Positions 1 to 11,454 of a DNA stretch of 64,000 nucleotides are shown here, one piece after another. The notes below the pieces were generated by a model. It searched no databases. It was given only the letters and a program-made list of their open reading frames with translations, and was not told the DNA's origin. Source of the DNA: Corallochytrium limacisporum (lineage: Eukaryota; Opisthokonta); assembly GCA_002811645.1 (NCBI GenBank), contig PDIP01000003.1, positions 280,358 to 344,357 of the forward strand, read 5' to 3'. Numbering within the stretch: position 1 is the first letter of the stretch; each line of letters opens with the position of its first letter. A program made the position numbers and the translations under genes.

Positions 1-843
1 AAAGCGTCGGCTACCGGCTAAGTCTGCGAAGTGATACATGTGTGTACTATTCTGACAGCGTTTCGTCCAGTCACTCTCCTGGCGAAGCGCTCCCCGGTAG
101 ATTACACCGTCGGGTCCATAGCCCAATAGTTCTCGACTGGTCGACGACGTCTTGCCCGATTCAATCTCGTGCTTATGTCGGAAGAGATTCAGACGAGCCA
201 TGCCAGATCCATTGTCCAAATCGCCATGCGTAAGAATACCCAGAAGTGTGCTTTTACCGGCACCTTCAGCACCCAGTAAGGCCACCCGGCACTCTCCGTG
301 GATCGTGCGGGGGGACAGAACCTCAGGTCCAGAAGTGCCCTTCTTATCATCGCTGTTGGGGTCCAATACTTTGCGAGTCTGTTTTGCCAACGGTCGCCAA
401 GTGACTTGCACCCGCACGCAGAACTTTCCTGTCGTCACTTCAGTGGCCCCCAGGACCTTCAAGTTGCCCTCCGCTCCTGTAGCCATGTGCTCTAGGGTGC
501 TCAAACTAGCTTCGAGCTGACTTGCGGTCAAGCCAGCCATTTCACCGTCATCGTGCACGCCCAGCTCATAGAATGCCTTCCCGTTTCCCTCAGCTAATCG
601 CCACTTCATCTGTGTTGTTAGGTGTTGCACCCTTGATGGCCCGGGATTCTCCAAGGTAAACTTGTACTCTGTGTCTCCATACTCATCCTCTGGGGGCAAC
701 TTGGATCGGTGCAAGGTATTGATACCCTTTAAGAAGGTGGGCCAATGACGCCGGTCCATCTTCTTAGGCTTCCGCTTGGGTGCCACCACCTCGTCTCCCC
801 CAAAAAGACCAACCACTTCGTCGTCTACATTGAATTCTGTCAT
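1..843 (-). CDS. GTPBP1/GTPBP2-type translational GTPase, N-terminal part (cut by window edge)
   Basis: The 281 codons seen begin at the ATG at 843-841 and run off the left edge, so the C-terminal half is missing. The protein is a GTPBP1/GTPBP2-family GTPase, related to elongation factor EF1A and known in animals from ribosome rescue and mRNA surveillance. Visible support: an N-terminal family region with the TQMKWRL motif (residues 78-84), a P-loop GAEGAGKST at 191-199, a conserved ARLNLFRHKHEIESG stretch with the switch I threonine-serine cluster after it, and the G3 motif DLAG at 274-277, four residues before the edge. An acidic then lysine-rich N-terminus precedes the domain. The family is recognised from the long conserved stretch; GTPBP1 and GTPBP2 cannot be told apart here. 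Confidence 0.88.
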   Translation of the reverse strand, partial: MTEFNVDDEVVGLFGGDEVVAPKRKPKKMDRRHWPTFLKGINTLHRSKLPPEDEYGDTEYKFTLENPGPSRVQHLTTQMKWRLAEGNGKAFYELGVHDDGEMAGLTASQLEASLSTLEHMATGAEGNLKVLGATEVTTGKFCVRVQVTWRPLAKQTRKVLDPNSDDKKGTSGPEVLSPRTIHGECRVALLGAEGAGKSTLLGILTHGDLDNGSGMARLNLFRHKHEIESGKTSSTSRELLGYGPDGVIYRGALRQESDWTKRCQNSTHMYHFADLAGSRRF

Positions 844-2268
844 AGTTTCGGTGTTTGTATCTTGTTGCTTTAAGTCACTCTTGTAAAAGCCAAGCTATAG
901 TATGGCTAAGCATGCAAGGAGGCTTTAATTTCGTATCCGCACAATCATTTTGAGAAAGGTTCTATAAGATCTGTAATCTAAATCCTGTGATTCACTTTCC
1001 GCCGTTTACGCTAGTAGTTTTAAACTCATTAGAAACAACTTCTTTGAAATCCATCCACAGTCTCTGAAATACCTGCTCCATCACCTGCAACCGAGGACCA
1101 ACGCATCTAAGAATGGGACTATACAAGAAGACACAACTTCCACAGGCAGCCACAGCAACCCGCCCCGTTGTTCCTTTGCTTCCAACAGGGCCTCAAGCCG
1201 CACAGCTTCCCTTTGCTCATACGCGCTACACTCCCTACTGAGGCAATACGGATTCTCTCTCTCCCCCTCTCTCCCTCTCACGCCCTCTTACCTCTCGGGG
1301 CTTACAGTGCTGAACAGAAGAGCTGGATGCAGGAGAAACCGCGGGGGGATTTAGCAAGAAAAACCAGGCACCGGCCACGAGCCTCGCGACCCGCCAAAAA
1401 GAATTTCTGCAAGAATGGGCACAAAAGTACTAGCAAAGTTAAAACCAATCCGAAAAGAAAAGAAAAAGAGAAAAAAAATGGAGGGCAGAGACGAGGTCTG
1501 CGTAAGCTTTTCGTCCCTCCCCGATGGGGGGGGGTGCCGGTGCTGACCGTCCCCTCCGGTCTTGGCCCGGATTCTTCTTGTCTGCGCTTGGCACACCCCC
1601 CCCCCCCGGGGGGAACTGCCAAGCCTGGCCATATACAGCACTGAAGGGCCGAGGTGTGTTGGGTGGAGGGAGGGAGGGGTAGCTGAAGAACATCAAAGAG
1701 CCAGAAGGAATTGAAAATTGGAGCGAAATATCCGCGCGTCGTACCAGTGTAACCATGGATGAGACCCGCAAAATCCGACACTCTGTGTTGTAAATGACGG
1801 GTTCGTTTCCCCATACATTCAGTATAAGGTTGTTGGGGTTCTCCAGAAGGGACGAGTTATCTCCCAGCTGGCCTTCCAGTGCTAGCTCTGTCAATAGGGG
1901 GATTCGGTACTCTTGCGCGCAAGGAACTCCCAACATAACCAGCTGAACATGGTGGCTGAGACACTGTTCCATCCGTACATTCGCCTCGACCATGCACCTA
2001 GCATATTTGACTGCATGTTCACAGCTGGAGAAGATCACCGGAAGTCCCCAATAGATTCATCAGTGATTGCCGAAACTTAGAGGCGCACCCCATCTGCCCG
2101 CAACCAATGGCTGGGCGTTTCGGGGCCCTTGTGGAGGAAAGGCGGGACTGGGCCGGGAGTCTATTTTCTCGACACCCAAAAGAAACAGGGAAATGGAGAG
2201 AATAGCTAAATCGTAAACGTAACCTGAGGCATTTTCTTTAATGATACAAAAGGACGTGGTGCAGAGCC
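844..2268. other. Gene-free interval upstream of the GTPBP gene
   Basis: It holds the promoter region of the GTPBP gene and the 3' flank of the MFS transporter gene. It contains a G9 run at 1526-1534 and a C12 run abutting a G6 run at 1596-1613. A 600-base open frame on the minus strand (1439-2038) has low-complexity composition across these runs and resembles no family I know, so I do not call it a gene. Confidence 0.6.
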
Positions 2269-4113
2269 CTAGTTTGACATCAAGGACACGGCGATCAGTG
2301 CACCAGCGGACAGTAGGCATACGGAAAAGAAGACCACGTAGCCAACAACCTTACCGCTATTGATGGAGGTGAGGAAGGCGGTGGAGTCAAACAGCTCACG
2401 ACGCTTAAGATCCCTGTGCAACCATCCCGAACTGATGATGAAGAGTAGTGCCGAGATGAAATAGCCACCACATATGACAATGGCAAGAATCAGGGGATCA
2501 TGTGCTCCCTTCAGGAGACCAACAATTTCGGGTCCCGAACCACCAAGCAGGGTCGTGAAAAAGAAGTACATCGCAAATACGGTACCAGTCATCTGCGCAG
2601 GGACAGTGGCCTGCAAGACGGATGCAGCCGGGCCACCCCAAACTTCTGCAGTGAGATAGGACATGAATACACACCCTATCATGACCGTGAAACTGACTTC
2701 GTTGATGCCGCCGAGGAATTTGTCCGCAAAGAGCATGACGATCACGAAAGGAATGGATGTGATCGCTCCAATAGCCGGAACTAGAATAGGTGCCTTCTCT
2801 TGTGATGCACCCCAGCGACGAGTGATGTAGCCTCCAAAGAATGAAGAAATGACACCGCCAACCAGCGTACTGGCTCCAAAGAGAGCAGGGAAGACATCGA
2901 ATGAAGGAGGAACCCCCGTCACAGGCTCGCGCGGATCAAGTGCCATGGGGAGGTTTGTCGGTTGGCCAACAGTTTCATCTGGGTTCCAGACAGACTTCAG
3001 ATATCCAAACACATAAGCTCCGTATACATAGCCACTGATCATGCGGATTCCCGCTGCCAGGGTAAAGAGCATGGCAATGTCCAAAGACATGACATACTTG
3101 ATCGTGAATGGGAAGCTATAGCGATCAGATCGATGCCGATTACCCTGAGAACCGGTTGGGTTGTACCTTCCCCGAGGAGGGTCCCGGACAGTGATGAAGG
3201 CGATCACAGCGACCGCAAGGCCACTCAAACCCAGAATCGCAAATGTGGTACGCCATCCATATAATTCGCTGCCGTAGCTTCCACCGTAGGATGCAATACC
3301 TCCGCCCAAGTAGATACCAAAGTTGTACACCGAGTTCGCAAAGGCGTGATGCCTGAGCGGGAAGTAGTCAGAGATGAGACCGAATGCTGCGGGATTGCAG
3401 ACGGACTGTCCAAGCCCAAGCAGAACACGCAGGGCAAAAATCTCTGCAAAATTTCTGCTCATCGATGTTAGTGCTGTCGCGCATGACCACAGCACGGCAC
3501 CAAAGATGAGAAGGTACTTGCGAGAGGACAAGTCGACCATTCTACCCAAGGGAATACCTGCAATGACAAACACAAGACTGAATGCATACCCAGATAGCAA
3601 TCCATATTGTGATGATGTCAGGTCTAAACCTGCCCGTAGTTCATCTTCGGTGTAGTAGATTATGCTTCTTGACACCTGATTGTTGATGTAAATTAGCAAC
3701 AGAATCACCAATACATAGTTAGCGTAGAATCGTGTCCATCCCGTGAAAATCTCTGAGTATGCCTGGGCAGTGCTCTGCCGTGAGCCGCCGACTTCATAGC
3801 TCTGCGGATACAAAATGGGAACCTCCTCTTCAGCGTCGGTGTAGCTGTTCGATTGCTGGTCCATGTGTGGGTTCCATTGAGAACTCCACTGACGACGGTG
3901 GCGACTGGAGCGACCACTGCCGCGCGCTGTGCCATAGTCATCTGAGCCCCCGTCTGAACTCGCCTTCAGACCATTTGGTCGCGCAAGTCCACCGTTGGCT
4001 ATATCGGCACGGGTCCCGCGGACGTCATATGAGGACTCTCCTTCAGAGCTTGAAGCACTCAGAGGCTCACGCTCGCGTCTATCGTTCTCGTCCTGGCTTT
4101 GACGCTGACCCAT
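2269..4113 (-). CDS. Spinster-like major facilitator superfamily transporter
   Basis: A 614-residue, 12-helix transporter. The hydrophilic N-terminus of about 110 residues is rich in Ser, Arg and acidic residues. Helix 1 follows (ANYVLVILLLIYINNQVSR), and the loop after helix 2 carries the MFS signature GIPLGRMVDLSSRK. The conserved GLGQSVCNPAAFGLISDYFP segment around helix 4-5 is typical of spinster (SPNS) proteins, which export lysolipids or sphingolipids from lysosomes and other membranes. The longer open frame begins with TTG at 4137; the first ATG is at 4113 and gives the N-terminus MGQRQS, which fits the N-myristoylation pattern (Gly2, Ser6). The gene is divergent from the ILVBL-type gene across about 1.2 kb. 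The family call is firm at MFS level and likely at spinster level; the substrate is unknown. Confidence 0.82.
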   Translation of the reverse strand: MGQRQSQDENDRREREPLSASSSEGESSYDVRGTRADIANGGLARPNGLKASSDGGSDDYGTARGSGRSSRHRRQWSSQWNPHMDQQSNSYTDAEEEVPILYPQSYEVGGSRQSTAQAYSEIFTGWTRFYANYVLVILLLIYINNQVSRSIIYYTEDELRAGLDLTSSQYGLLSGYAFSLVFVIAGIPLGRMVDLSSRKYLLIFGAVLWSCATALTSMSRNFAEIFALRVLLGLGQSVCNPAAFGLISDYFPLRHHAFANSVYNFGIYLGGGIASYGGSYGSELYGWRTTFAILGLSGLAVAVIAFITVRDPPRGRYNPTGSQGNRHRSDRYSFPFTIKYVMSLDIAMLFTLAAGIRMISGYVYGAYVFGYLKSVWNPDETVGQPTNLPMALDPREPVTGVPPSFDVFPALFGASTLVGGVISSFFGGYITRRWGASQEKAPILVPAIGAITSIPFVIVMLFADKFLGGINEVSFTVMIGCVFMSYLTAEVWGGPAASVLQATVPAQMTGTVFAMYFFFTTLLGGSGPEIVGLLKGAHDPLILAIVICGGYFISALLFIISSGWLHRDLKRRELFDSTAFLTSINSGKVVGYVVFFSVCLLSAGALIAVSLMSN

Positions 4114-5358
4114 GATACTGGCTTCACACTTTTCCAAACTGCTAAATTATAAAGTACAAGTTTCTTTACATGAGTAGCTTATCACAAAATTTCTTTACAT
4201 GGTGCGGCATACGGTTGGGCACTGTTTGTTTCCATGCAATCTAGATTCAAGAACTATCTCACTCTCAACTGTGATGTATTTAGTACCCAATCTGTCCACA
4301 AAGTGAGATCACTATCAAGGAAGCATAACACCGTCATGCGCAAAACACAGGCACATATACGCTGACCGAATGTAGGACCTCATCCAGACACCACGAAGGA
4401 CATTTTCTTGTGCCCAGTGCCCACAAAGGGCTGCGCAAAGGGGCTGCCTGGGTCAAGGTCACCCAGACGAATCGGGCGCGGTTCCCCTGCTGGTAGGCAT
4501 GTAGTTCTGGCACACCACAAATGAGGTGGAATGGCTCAATGGTTCGTGAATCACTCTCACAGTCAGCTATTGCCTCCTCAAGCGGGGAAAAGCCAGACCA
4601 TTGCTGTGTGCAACCGCCACCACCGCGGCGCTCTCAGCTGAGTTGAGCGAACCGCAGCGGGAGGCCCCATATTAGTTCCGCCCCCTGAGCTGTTGGCTCA
4701 CAAAGACGTATAGTGGACCCCAGTAACCGGACTGCTGCAGCCAGCAGCGACCGGGCCCACAATTTCAAAGATGTAGACATTAAGTATATCATATTTATGT
4801 AGTATGTTCACTATGGTGGTGGTGGTCATACGGTATGTTCGCTATCGGAATCGCCAACTCAGCCAGCTTGGGGACTCCCCTTACAAACTTAAGTACTGTT
4901 GCTATATTTAGCCCGCGCGCCTCAACCGAAGTGGCCTTTGGTGTGATCGTTCTTGTTCCTTCTCTTTACACCAGCCATTTGCATATTTCTGTAAGGTTTA
5001 GTACCCGGTGAACTGGTCACCTTTTCTTAGCCATTCGACATGCCCGCCAAAGATAGATCCCTCAGAACCGGTCCTTCTGCGTAGTGGATTCGGATTGTAG
5101 CTGGGTGTGTCCTCCAGTGTCGAATTACTGCCGCCCCCACATACACTCCAAGACTGTACGAACGGTTTGTCCATGGACGATTCTCCACCTCGGACGATTA
5201 GAACGGAAACGACATGTAGTTTGCATCGCCTGAGGTTCCACGGGAGTGCTGTTGAGCAGTTATAAGAGCCAGCCAGATAACTTCAGACATATGCCTACGA
5301 ACAGTGATCGGCATTACCTACTGCTCCATGACCGATAATCACACGGGATCAAGCAAGC
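4114..5358. promoter_or_regulatory. Divergent promoter region (MFS transporter / ILVBL-type lyase)
   Basis: This 1.2 kb lies between two gene starts pointing away from each other, so it must hold both promoters. No coding frame is supported. I see a short CA/TGG-type simple repeat near 4814-4827 and AT-rich patches, but no C or G run of ten or more, unlike most other upstream regions in this window. Confidence 0.6.
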
Positions 5359-7221
5359 ATGGGTAACAACGTCAGTCGAAACATGGCACTGGGTGCCGGC
5401 AGCGCTGCCGCTGTCGGTGCTGCGCTACTCTACAGTGAAGTTAGCAAGGGTTTTACTACTCCCACTTTGGAGAAGATACCAAGTGGTGGTGAGCAAATCG
5501 CTTCGGTGCTCAAGGAGCACGGGGTGAAACGTCTCTTTGTGCTCGCCGGTGGACACGTCGCGCCCGTGTACGTTGAGTCTGAGAGGTTGGGTATCCAGGT
5601 CGTTGACGTCCGTCATGAGGCCAACGCTGTGTTTGCCGCTGATGCTACTGGCCGTCTGGAGGGCCTGGGTGTCGCTGTGGTGACCGCGGGTCCTGGTGTG
5701 ACCAACACTGTAACTGCTGTCAAGAACGCACAAATGGCAGAGTCTCCTGTTGTGATTCTGGGTGGTTGCACCTCGACCATCTTGATGGGCCGTGGTTCTT
5801 TGCAGGACATTGATCACTTGAGTGTAATGAAGAGTATCACGAAGTGGCAAGCCTCTCCTCGGACTGTTGCGGAGCTGGTGCCCACAATCACCGAAGCCAT
5901 TCGTCAAGCTCGCACTGGTGTCCCTGGCCCCGTCTTCGTTGAATTGCCTATGGATCTTCTCTGGCCAAACAGCCTGATAATCGAACAGATGACATCCATG
6001 ATGCCGAGCGAAAAGAACCAGACCTTTGGTGCTAAGGCTCTGCGCTGGTACCTGACTCGTCACTTGAACACCATATTCAAAGATGGCGATAAGAACAAGG
6101 CCGTGGCACCTCCTCCAGTGGAGATCCCGGACCCAAGCCCTGCAGATATCAAGACCACTCTAGCCGTGCTGCGCAAGTCTCAACGCCCTCTGATCATCAT
6201 CGGATCTCAGGCCATGTGTCGCCCGTGGGAAGTCGATGCCATCGCCGAGGCGGTAAAGACCTTGGGTGTGCCAGTCTACTGTGCCGGCATGGCCCGTGGT
6301 CTCCTGCAGGATGCCGGATTTGATCAGCTCATGTTCAAACATAATCGCTCCCAGGCCATCAAGGAGGCAGATGTTTGCATCCTTGCCGGCGCAGTCTGCG
6401 ACTTCCGTCTGCAGTACGGCCAGGTCTTCGGTCCGCGGTGCACCCTGATCAATGTCAACCTCAGCTACAAGAACGCGACAATGAACAGGTCTCCGACCCA
6501 CGCTATTGTCTGCGATTCTGGTCGCTTCCTGCAGAAGTTAGCCGAGGCCTCCAACGCAGGATCATCATCCTGGGCCGAATGGAAGTATAAACTTCAGGGC
6601 CGCGAGCAGGATCGTGAGAAGGACATCAGTGAGAAGGCACGTCCGGTTCCCGAAAAATTCTGCAACCCGGTGGCTGTTCTCAAGGAAGTCAGCGAGCAGC
6701 TCGCACCCAACAGTCAGCTTATCGTGGATGGCGGTGATTTCGTCGGCACTGCAGCGTACACCCTCAAGCCGCGCAAGGCCCTGAGCTGGCTGGACCCAGG
6801 AGCCTTCGGTACCCTTGGTGTCGGCGCTGGCTTTGCCTTGGGTGCCAAACTGGCCAGGCCGGACACTGAGACGTGGATCATTTACGGTGATGGTGCCCTT
6901 GGATTCACCATTGCCGAATTTGACACGTTTGCCCGCTTCAAGATCGGCCTCATTGCCGTCGTCGGCAACGACGCCGTTTGGGCGCAAATGATTCGTGACC
7001 AGGAGCGCATTCTGGGAACGGCGACTGCCTGCCACCTGGCCCGCACGGAGTATCACAAGGTCGTTGATGGCTTCGGAGGCAAAGGATTCCTCGTGGAGAC
7101 TCTGGATCAGTTGCCCGGAGTCCTCCGGCAGGCCAAGGAGCTGGCCAAGGAAGGTGTTCCAGTCCTCGTTAACTGCCTGATTGCTCGCTCCAGTTTCCGC
7201 GAAGGCTCCATCTCAGTGTGA
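5359..7221 (+). CDS. ILVBL: ILVBL-type thiamine-diphosphate 2-hydroxyacyl-CoA lyase
   Basis: A 620-residue ThDP-dependent enzyme closely matching human ILVBL (HACL2, 632 residues), which cleaves 2-hydroxyacyl-CoAs at the ER in alpha-oxidation. Visible features: the N-terminal start MGNNVS, an N-myristoylation pattern, then a short hydrophobic Ala/Gly segment (residues 10-27) likely to anchor the protein. The N-terminal ThDP domain carries the catalytic glutamate in RHEANAV (Glu87). The C-terminal ThDP-binding motif starts at GDGALGF (about residue 510) and ends at GNDAVW (about 536). The conserved [14 protein letters not shown] and [22 protein letters not shown] segments and the C-terminal FREGSISV are also shared with ILVBL. 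Length and colinearity indicate a complete gene. It shares its promoter interval with the spinster-like transporter, itself a likely lipid carrier. Confidence 0.93.
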   Translation: MGNNVSRNMALGAGSAAAVGAALLYSEVSKGFTTPTLEKIPSGGEQIASVLKEHGVKRLFVLAGGHVAPVYVESERLGIQVVDVRHEANAVFAADATGRLEGLGVAVVTAGPGVTNTVTAVKNAQMAESPVVILGGCTSTILMGRGSLQDIDHLSVMKSITKWQASPRTVAELVPTITEAIRQARTGVPGPVFVELPMDLLWPNSLIIEQMTSMMPSEKNQTFGAKALRWYLTRHLNTIFKDGDKNKAVAPPPVEIPDPSPADIKTTLAVLRKSQRPLIIIGSQAMCRPWEVDAIAEAVKTLGVPVYCAGMARGLLQDAGFDQLMFKHNRSQAIKEADVCILAGAVCDFRLQYGQVFGPRCTLINVNLSYKNATMNRSPTHAIVCDSGRFLQKLAEASNAGSSSWAEWKYKLQGREQDREKDISEKARPVPEKFCNPVAVLKEVSEQLAPNSQLIVDGGDFVGTAAYTLKPRKALSWLDPGAFGTLGVGAGFALGAKLARPDTETWIIYGDGALGFTIAEFDTFARFKIGLIAVVGNDAVWAQMIRDQERILGTATACHLARTEYHKVVDGFGGKGFLVETLDQLPGVLRQAKELAKEGVPVLVNCLIARSSFREGSISV

Positions 7222-9357
7222 ACGAGATGGTTAGTGATAATCATTTCAGAAATAGAATGCGACTACGTTTGCCATAGAAAACATTATATTATCCGGCCTA
7301 TCACATTCCCACATTTCCAGCAAGTTCTGTTTGTACCAAATATTGATATACGGACTTGTATACACATGTCACAAATGCTTGTTTCCGAAAAAGGGCAACC
7401 CAAACAAAAACTTTCTCTGTTTTCACACACAACCAAAACCGGCGGTAAGCGGGACACGGGGGGAGAACCGTTGTGGAGATATTCCTCTTGGCCGCGCCCA
7501 TTACACAAGCCAAAGAAAAAAAAGTAAAAAAGGAACAGAAAAGTAAAAAGAAAGGGAAAACCCCCCTTCCCTAACGAAACAGTGGGCTCGCTGCCTTCCT
7601 TTAACTCCTGTCTGTCTCTCTCGCTCTCCCCCTTGTTTTTTCCTTGTCTCTCTCCCCCTTTTTTTCTTCACTCTCTCCCCCCCCCTTGACTGCCACCAAA
7701 ACAAGTAAACCAAAAAAAATGACTCCAGGAAAAAATGATTTCTTTTGACGTGCTGAGGGTTGTATAATTATTTCATCGAGGAAAATGTGATCAAAACTTT
7801 GGGGGTGGGGGGGGGGAGAGACGGGCACACGGCGACCGAGGAAGGGGTCCAAATAAAATGGAATTAACAAGAAAATAAAAAACAACACAATTATACCCAG
7901 ATCTGCTTCCATTTCAACGCAACACAAACACAACACACGGGAACAGACTCCCCTCGTTGCCACCTGCCGACCCCAAGTTAGGGGTGCCAGCCCGTTTATT
8001 CGATACACATAGATTTGTGTCATATTATACAGTACCTTTCATCGCCCGGCAAGGGCTCTGCCCTGGGAAGGCCTGGACAAGGGAAACACCCAAAAAAAAA
8101 ACAATGAATTCGGGGTGGACGAAAAAGAAAAACCTGCCTGGCGCCTGAAAGGAGATGAATGCTTATACTAAGTTCTCTCGGTATGAGAAATGGACTTTTT
8201 GTATCCCGGTTTCCGGCCACCATTGCCACCCATCCCTCCCGGTTGCCCTGGGGCGGGCGGCGTGTAACCCACCAGGGCCCCCGGGGGGGGGAGAGACACC
8301 GCCGTCCCCCTTTCGTTTCTCTCACTTCTCTCCACCCACCCACCAACCCTAACCCAACACTACCTGCCCCAATTTGTGCCCTTGAACTTTCCCTCTTATC
8401 TGCTCGGTTGTTTCTCATTGCTTTTCTTTTTCAATTTCAATTCTTCTGCCGTCCCTCTTCCCGAACCCACGACCGAACCCCGCGCCACCCCGGCCCCGTT
8501 TTACTTATCACCCTTTCCCTCTGCTCTTCGTTTGCTATACTTACAGTACCAGGCCGCCCCACGTCAATTTTCTCCAGCAACTGACCCGCACACACCCTCC
8601 CATCCCCCCCCCAAGGTGCAGCAGGGGGCCTGACTCATAACCCCGCCGGGCGAAGAGCAGAGGGGCGCTCCCTATGGTCAATTTTCTATAGAAATCGAAC
8701 CGATGGCCCCGCACGCGATCTCAAGAGAAGTGGGACACCGAGGAAAAAAAAAAAGAAAAAAGAAAAAAGGAAAATGGAGAGAGAGACTCGAGAATGAAAG
8801 TTCAGGGCTGCTGATAATCTTTTGTCCAATCTTCCCTCGTCAGCGGAAAAAAAAGGGGGAGGGACCCGAGAAAGGGGAGATTTCCCCGTGGTTTTGGTGC
8901 TGGAGATTGCCCCCTTCGGGGAGGAGAGGGAGCCGGTCAAGCGAACAAAAGGCGCCACACACAGCCGGCGGGGCAGGACGGAGAAGAGCGGGAATGGGGG
9001 TAACGGGCGCACCAAAAAGAGAGGGCAGCGACGGAGAGGCCCCCCCGGGGGGGGGGGCAGGCAAACAGAGATCGCGGGAGAAGGAGGAACTTGCCCGGCG
9101 TTGATGGCGTTGCGGTGACGGTGAGACCACCGAAAGGGAGGGCAGAATGACGATATCTGCGCGAATGAGGCCACACGATGTGCATCGGAAGTCGAGACTG
9201 TGATGAAAGAGACGGACCAAAGGGCGTCGCAAGTGCACTGATCCTTGGGCATTGAAGGATGAGGTACTTGGTATACCGGGCTTGTCGATGTGAATCAAGG
9301 TTGGGGCTTTGGGCCAAACTCAACCGCAGGTCGGTGGAAGAAACACACTACATAAGC
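7222..9357. other. Gene-free, low-complexity upstream region
   Basis: About 2.1 kb without a supportable gene, upstream of the proline-rich WH2-like gene. It contains A-rich and CT-rich strands (about 7500-7700), a G5-T-G10 run at 7801-7816, a C5G9 junction at 8278-8291 and a C7G11 junction at 9040-9057. Open frames here are low-complexity readings of these tracts. A single CCCTAACCC at 8347-8355 is too short to be a telomere remnant. Confidence 0.6.
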
Positions 9358-11454
9358 ATGCCGTGGCCGTTCACCAAGAGCGCGGCTCGCGACGACGAGA
9401 GCGTCAGCGCTCTGTCCATCGTGTCGACCGCAAAGACAGGAAAGGCCAATTTTGTTAAGGTTACGATCAAGTCCGGTGAAATTCTCACCCATGATTCGCG
9501 TATGGCCGACTACGAGTTCTCCGAACCTTTCGTTGAGTTCACTATTACAGAACCCGTAGACTTTGCACAGACGGAGCCAGGTGGCATCCATGCACGCCGG
9601 ATTACATGGCGCAAAGCGCAGGTGAAGTTCGAGCTCGACAATCTGTGCAGCCAGGAAATTCGCTGCCAACTGTTTGTCACTCGCAAGCACAAGGAAAGTG
9701 GCGAAGAGGATGAGTTCCTCGCCGGTATGGGTAAGTTTGTTGTACGCCCTTTACGCTATCAGCAAGACCAGCAGGAAGTGCTGTTGTACGGTGGTGATGT
9801 GGAAGATCAGGGGGGTATGCAAACTGGGTTCACCAAACGCCCGGCCAAAATGAAGAAGCAGACAATGGGTACGCTCGCCAGACGGAATCAATCATCGGTG
9901 GCAGTGGCTCGTTTGATGGTTGAGCTGAAGGTCTCTCGAATCAATGGCTTTGAGAAGAATATGTCTGATGCGGAGAAGATGGAATTTGACGCGATAATCA
10001 AGGAGCGCCAAGATCAGCACTACCGTCGTTTGGAGCAGCTGCGCAAGGAAGAGCAGAACCTCAAAGCCAAAATCCACGAACTCAACGCGAACCCAGAGAA
10101 GAACAAAGTTTTGATCAAGGACAAAGAAACCCGTCTGGTGCGGGTGTCAACGATGATTGGCAATCTGTCAGATCTGCTGAAGAAAACTGGGGGACGGGAG
10201 TCTCCGGCGCCGGTTACGCGCAAGTCTGCAGTGCGGATTGCGGAGGAGCCCTCAGCACCCAGTGGTGACTTGCAGGTGGAAATTGCCAAACGCCAGGCTG
10301 CAGAAGCACGGGTGGCGGACTTAGAGCGCAAGGTCGCTGATCTCGAGGCTCGCCTGGCGGCCGCACAGAACGGTGGGGAGGCGCCTCCACCACCTTCAGA
10401 CTCTGCATTCAAGGACAATGTCGAGCGGCAGCTCCGGGCTCTGTTGGGATACGTACAGACAGGACAGGTGGGTGCAGAACCCATTAATACCAGCGCCGCT
10501 GGCACACCACTGTCCCTTGCAGCAGCAACGGAACGATCTAGTGGTTCTGGTGCAGACCTTGGTGTCATTTTGGCCAAACTTGAGAATCTCGACAAGCTCG
10601 ACAATATCATGCGCATGATGTCCTCGGGTGCGGCTGTGATGGCAGCAGGTGGAGCAATGAATGGAACTTCCATTGGCAACTCCAACCGTACCATGCAAGA
10701 CATCACGGAGGAAATGGACGAGCTTATGAAGATAGTGGTCGACGAGAGCCTGTCCGAGAAAGACCGGGAAGATGCAAATATCAAATTTGAGAAACTCGCC
10801 AATGATCTCGACAAGCACCCTGAGTATTTGGCGAAGAAGCGGGAGGAGCAGCAGAAATGGTTCGAAGAGAACGAGCCGATTAACAAGGCCTGCCGGGAGA
10901 AACTAAGCCCATACTGGACCGATGCAGGGATTCAGAAGAGCCAGGCTTTGGCTATCCGCGCATCCAAACTGCCGGAACTGCGTCTTATTCCCCTTACAGA
11001 GCAGGAAATCAGCGTCAAGCATCAAAACGACTATAAGAAATTTGGTCTGCGTGGGTTATATCTGGACGAAGTCAGGGCCCTCTTCCATGCCCTGCCGGAG
11101 TTTAAGCGGGATCAGAAAGTTCAGCAGGCTTTCAAAGAGAGTGTAAAGAACAAGCTCATGGACATGGTGGGGAGCGGCAAAACGGAAGAGTCTAATTATG
11201 ACAAGATCATAGCTGACTACGAGAAGAAAAAATCCGTGCCCCCGCCACGTCCTCCCAAGGATGGCGGAGCACCGCCTCGACCACCTGCTGCGGGAATGCC
11301 GCCTCCTCCTCCTCCAGGAGGTATGCCTCCTCCGCCACCACCCGGTGGCCTGCTAGCTCCAAAGAAGAAAGTCGGTGGTGGCAATGCACAGGCAGATCTG
11401 ATGGCAGAACTACTGAAAAAGCGACAGCCTCTGAAGGCCGTTGGAGACGACTGA
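9358..11454 (+). CDS. Coiled-coil, proline-rich protein with a WH2-like C-terminus
   Basis: A 698-residue protein from the ATG at 9358. The frame extends to an upstream ATG at 9259, but those 33 residues are Arg/Cys-rich and unlike the rest. In order: a globular N-terminal part of about 190 residues with alternating hydrophobic strands that could be a beta-sandwich; a charged coiled coil (roughly 205-275); a second coiled coil with alternating Ala/Glu/Arg (300-340); a linker; a helical block ending in the GLRGLYLDEVRALF segment; then a proline-rich stretch (about 628-665) with two PPPPPPGG blocks; and a terminal ADLMAELLKKRQPLK that resembles an actin-binding WH2 motif. The proline-rich plus WH2-like order suggests binding of profilin and actin, as in WASP or WIP-like proteins. 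No FH2 or VCA domain is visible. The function is inferred, and the N-terminal domain is unrecognised. Confidence 0.6.
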   Translation: MPWPFTKSAARDDESVSALSIVSTAKTGKANFVKVTIKSGEILTHDSRMADYEFSEPFVEFTITEPVDFAQTEPGGIHARRITWRKAQVKFELDNLCSQEIRCQLFVTRKHKESGEEDEFLAGMGKFVVRPLRYQQDQQEVLLYGGDVEDQGGMQTGFTKRPAKMKKQTMGTLARRNQSSVAVARLMVELKVSRINGFEKNMSDAEKMEFDAIIKERQDQHYRRLEQLRKEEQNLKAKIHELNANPEKNKVLIKDKETRLVRVSTMIGNLSDLLKKTGGRESPAPVTRKSAVRIAEEPSAPSGDLQVEIAKRQAAEARVADLERKVADLEARLAAAQNGGEAPPPPSDSAFKDNVERQLRALLGYVQTGQVGAEPINTSAAGTPLSLAAATERSSGSGADLGVILAKLENLDKLDNIMRMMSSGAAVMAAGGAMNGTSIGNSNRTMQDITEEMDELMKIVVDESLSEKDREDANIKFEKLANDLDKHPEYLAKKREEQQKWFEENEPINKACREKLSPYWTDAGIQKSQALAIRASKLPELRLIPLTEQEISVKHQNDYKKFGLRGLYLDEVRALFHALPEFKRDQKVQQAFKESVKNKLMDMVGSGKTEESNYDKIIADYEKKKSVPPPRPPKDGGAPPRPPAAGMPPPPPPGGMPPPPPPGGLLAPKKKVGGGNAQADLMAELLKKRQPLKAVGDD

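Noticed and set aside
1439-2038. Long minus-strand open frame
   Set aside because: Half of it reads through C/G runs and the rest matches no family; it shares the interval with overlapping frames of similar length.
8345-8355. Telomere-like AACCCTAACCC
   Set aside because: Only about two units; no array.
9259-9357. Upstream ATG for the WH2-like gene
   Set aside because: Adds 33 Arg/Cys-rich residues without family support; the second ATG is preferred, though this is not certain.
10020-10886. Antisense open frame in the WH2-like gene
   Set aside because: Ser/Arg-rich mirror of the well-composed plus-strand gene; no domain.
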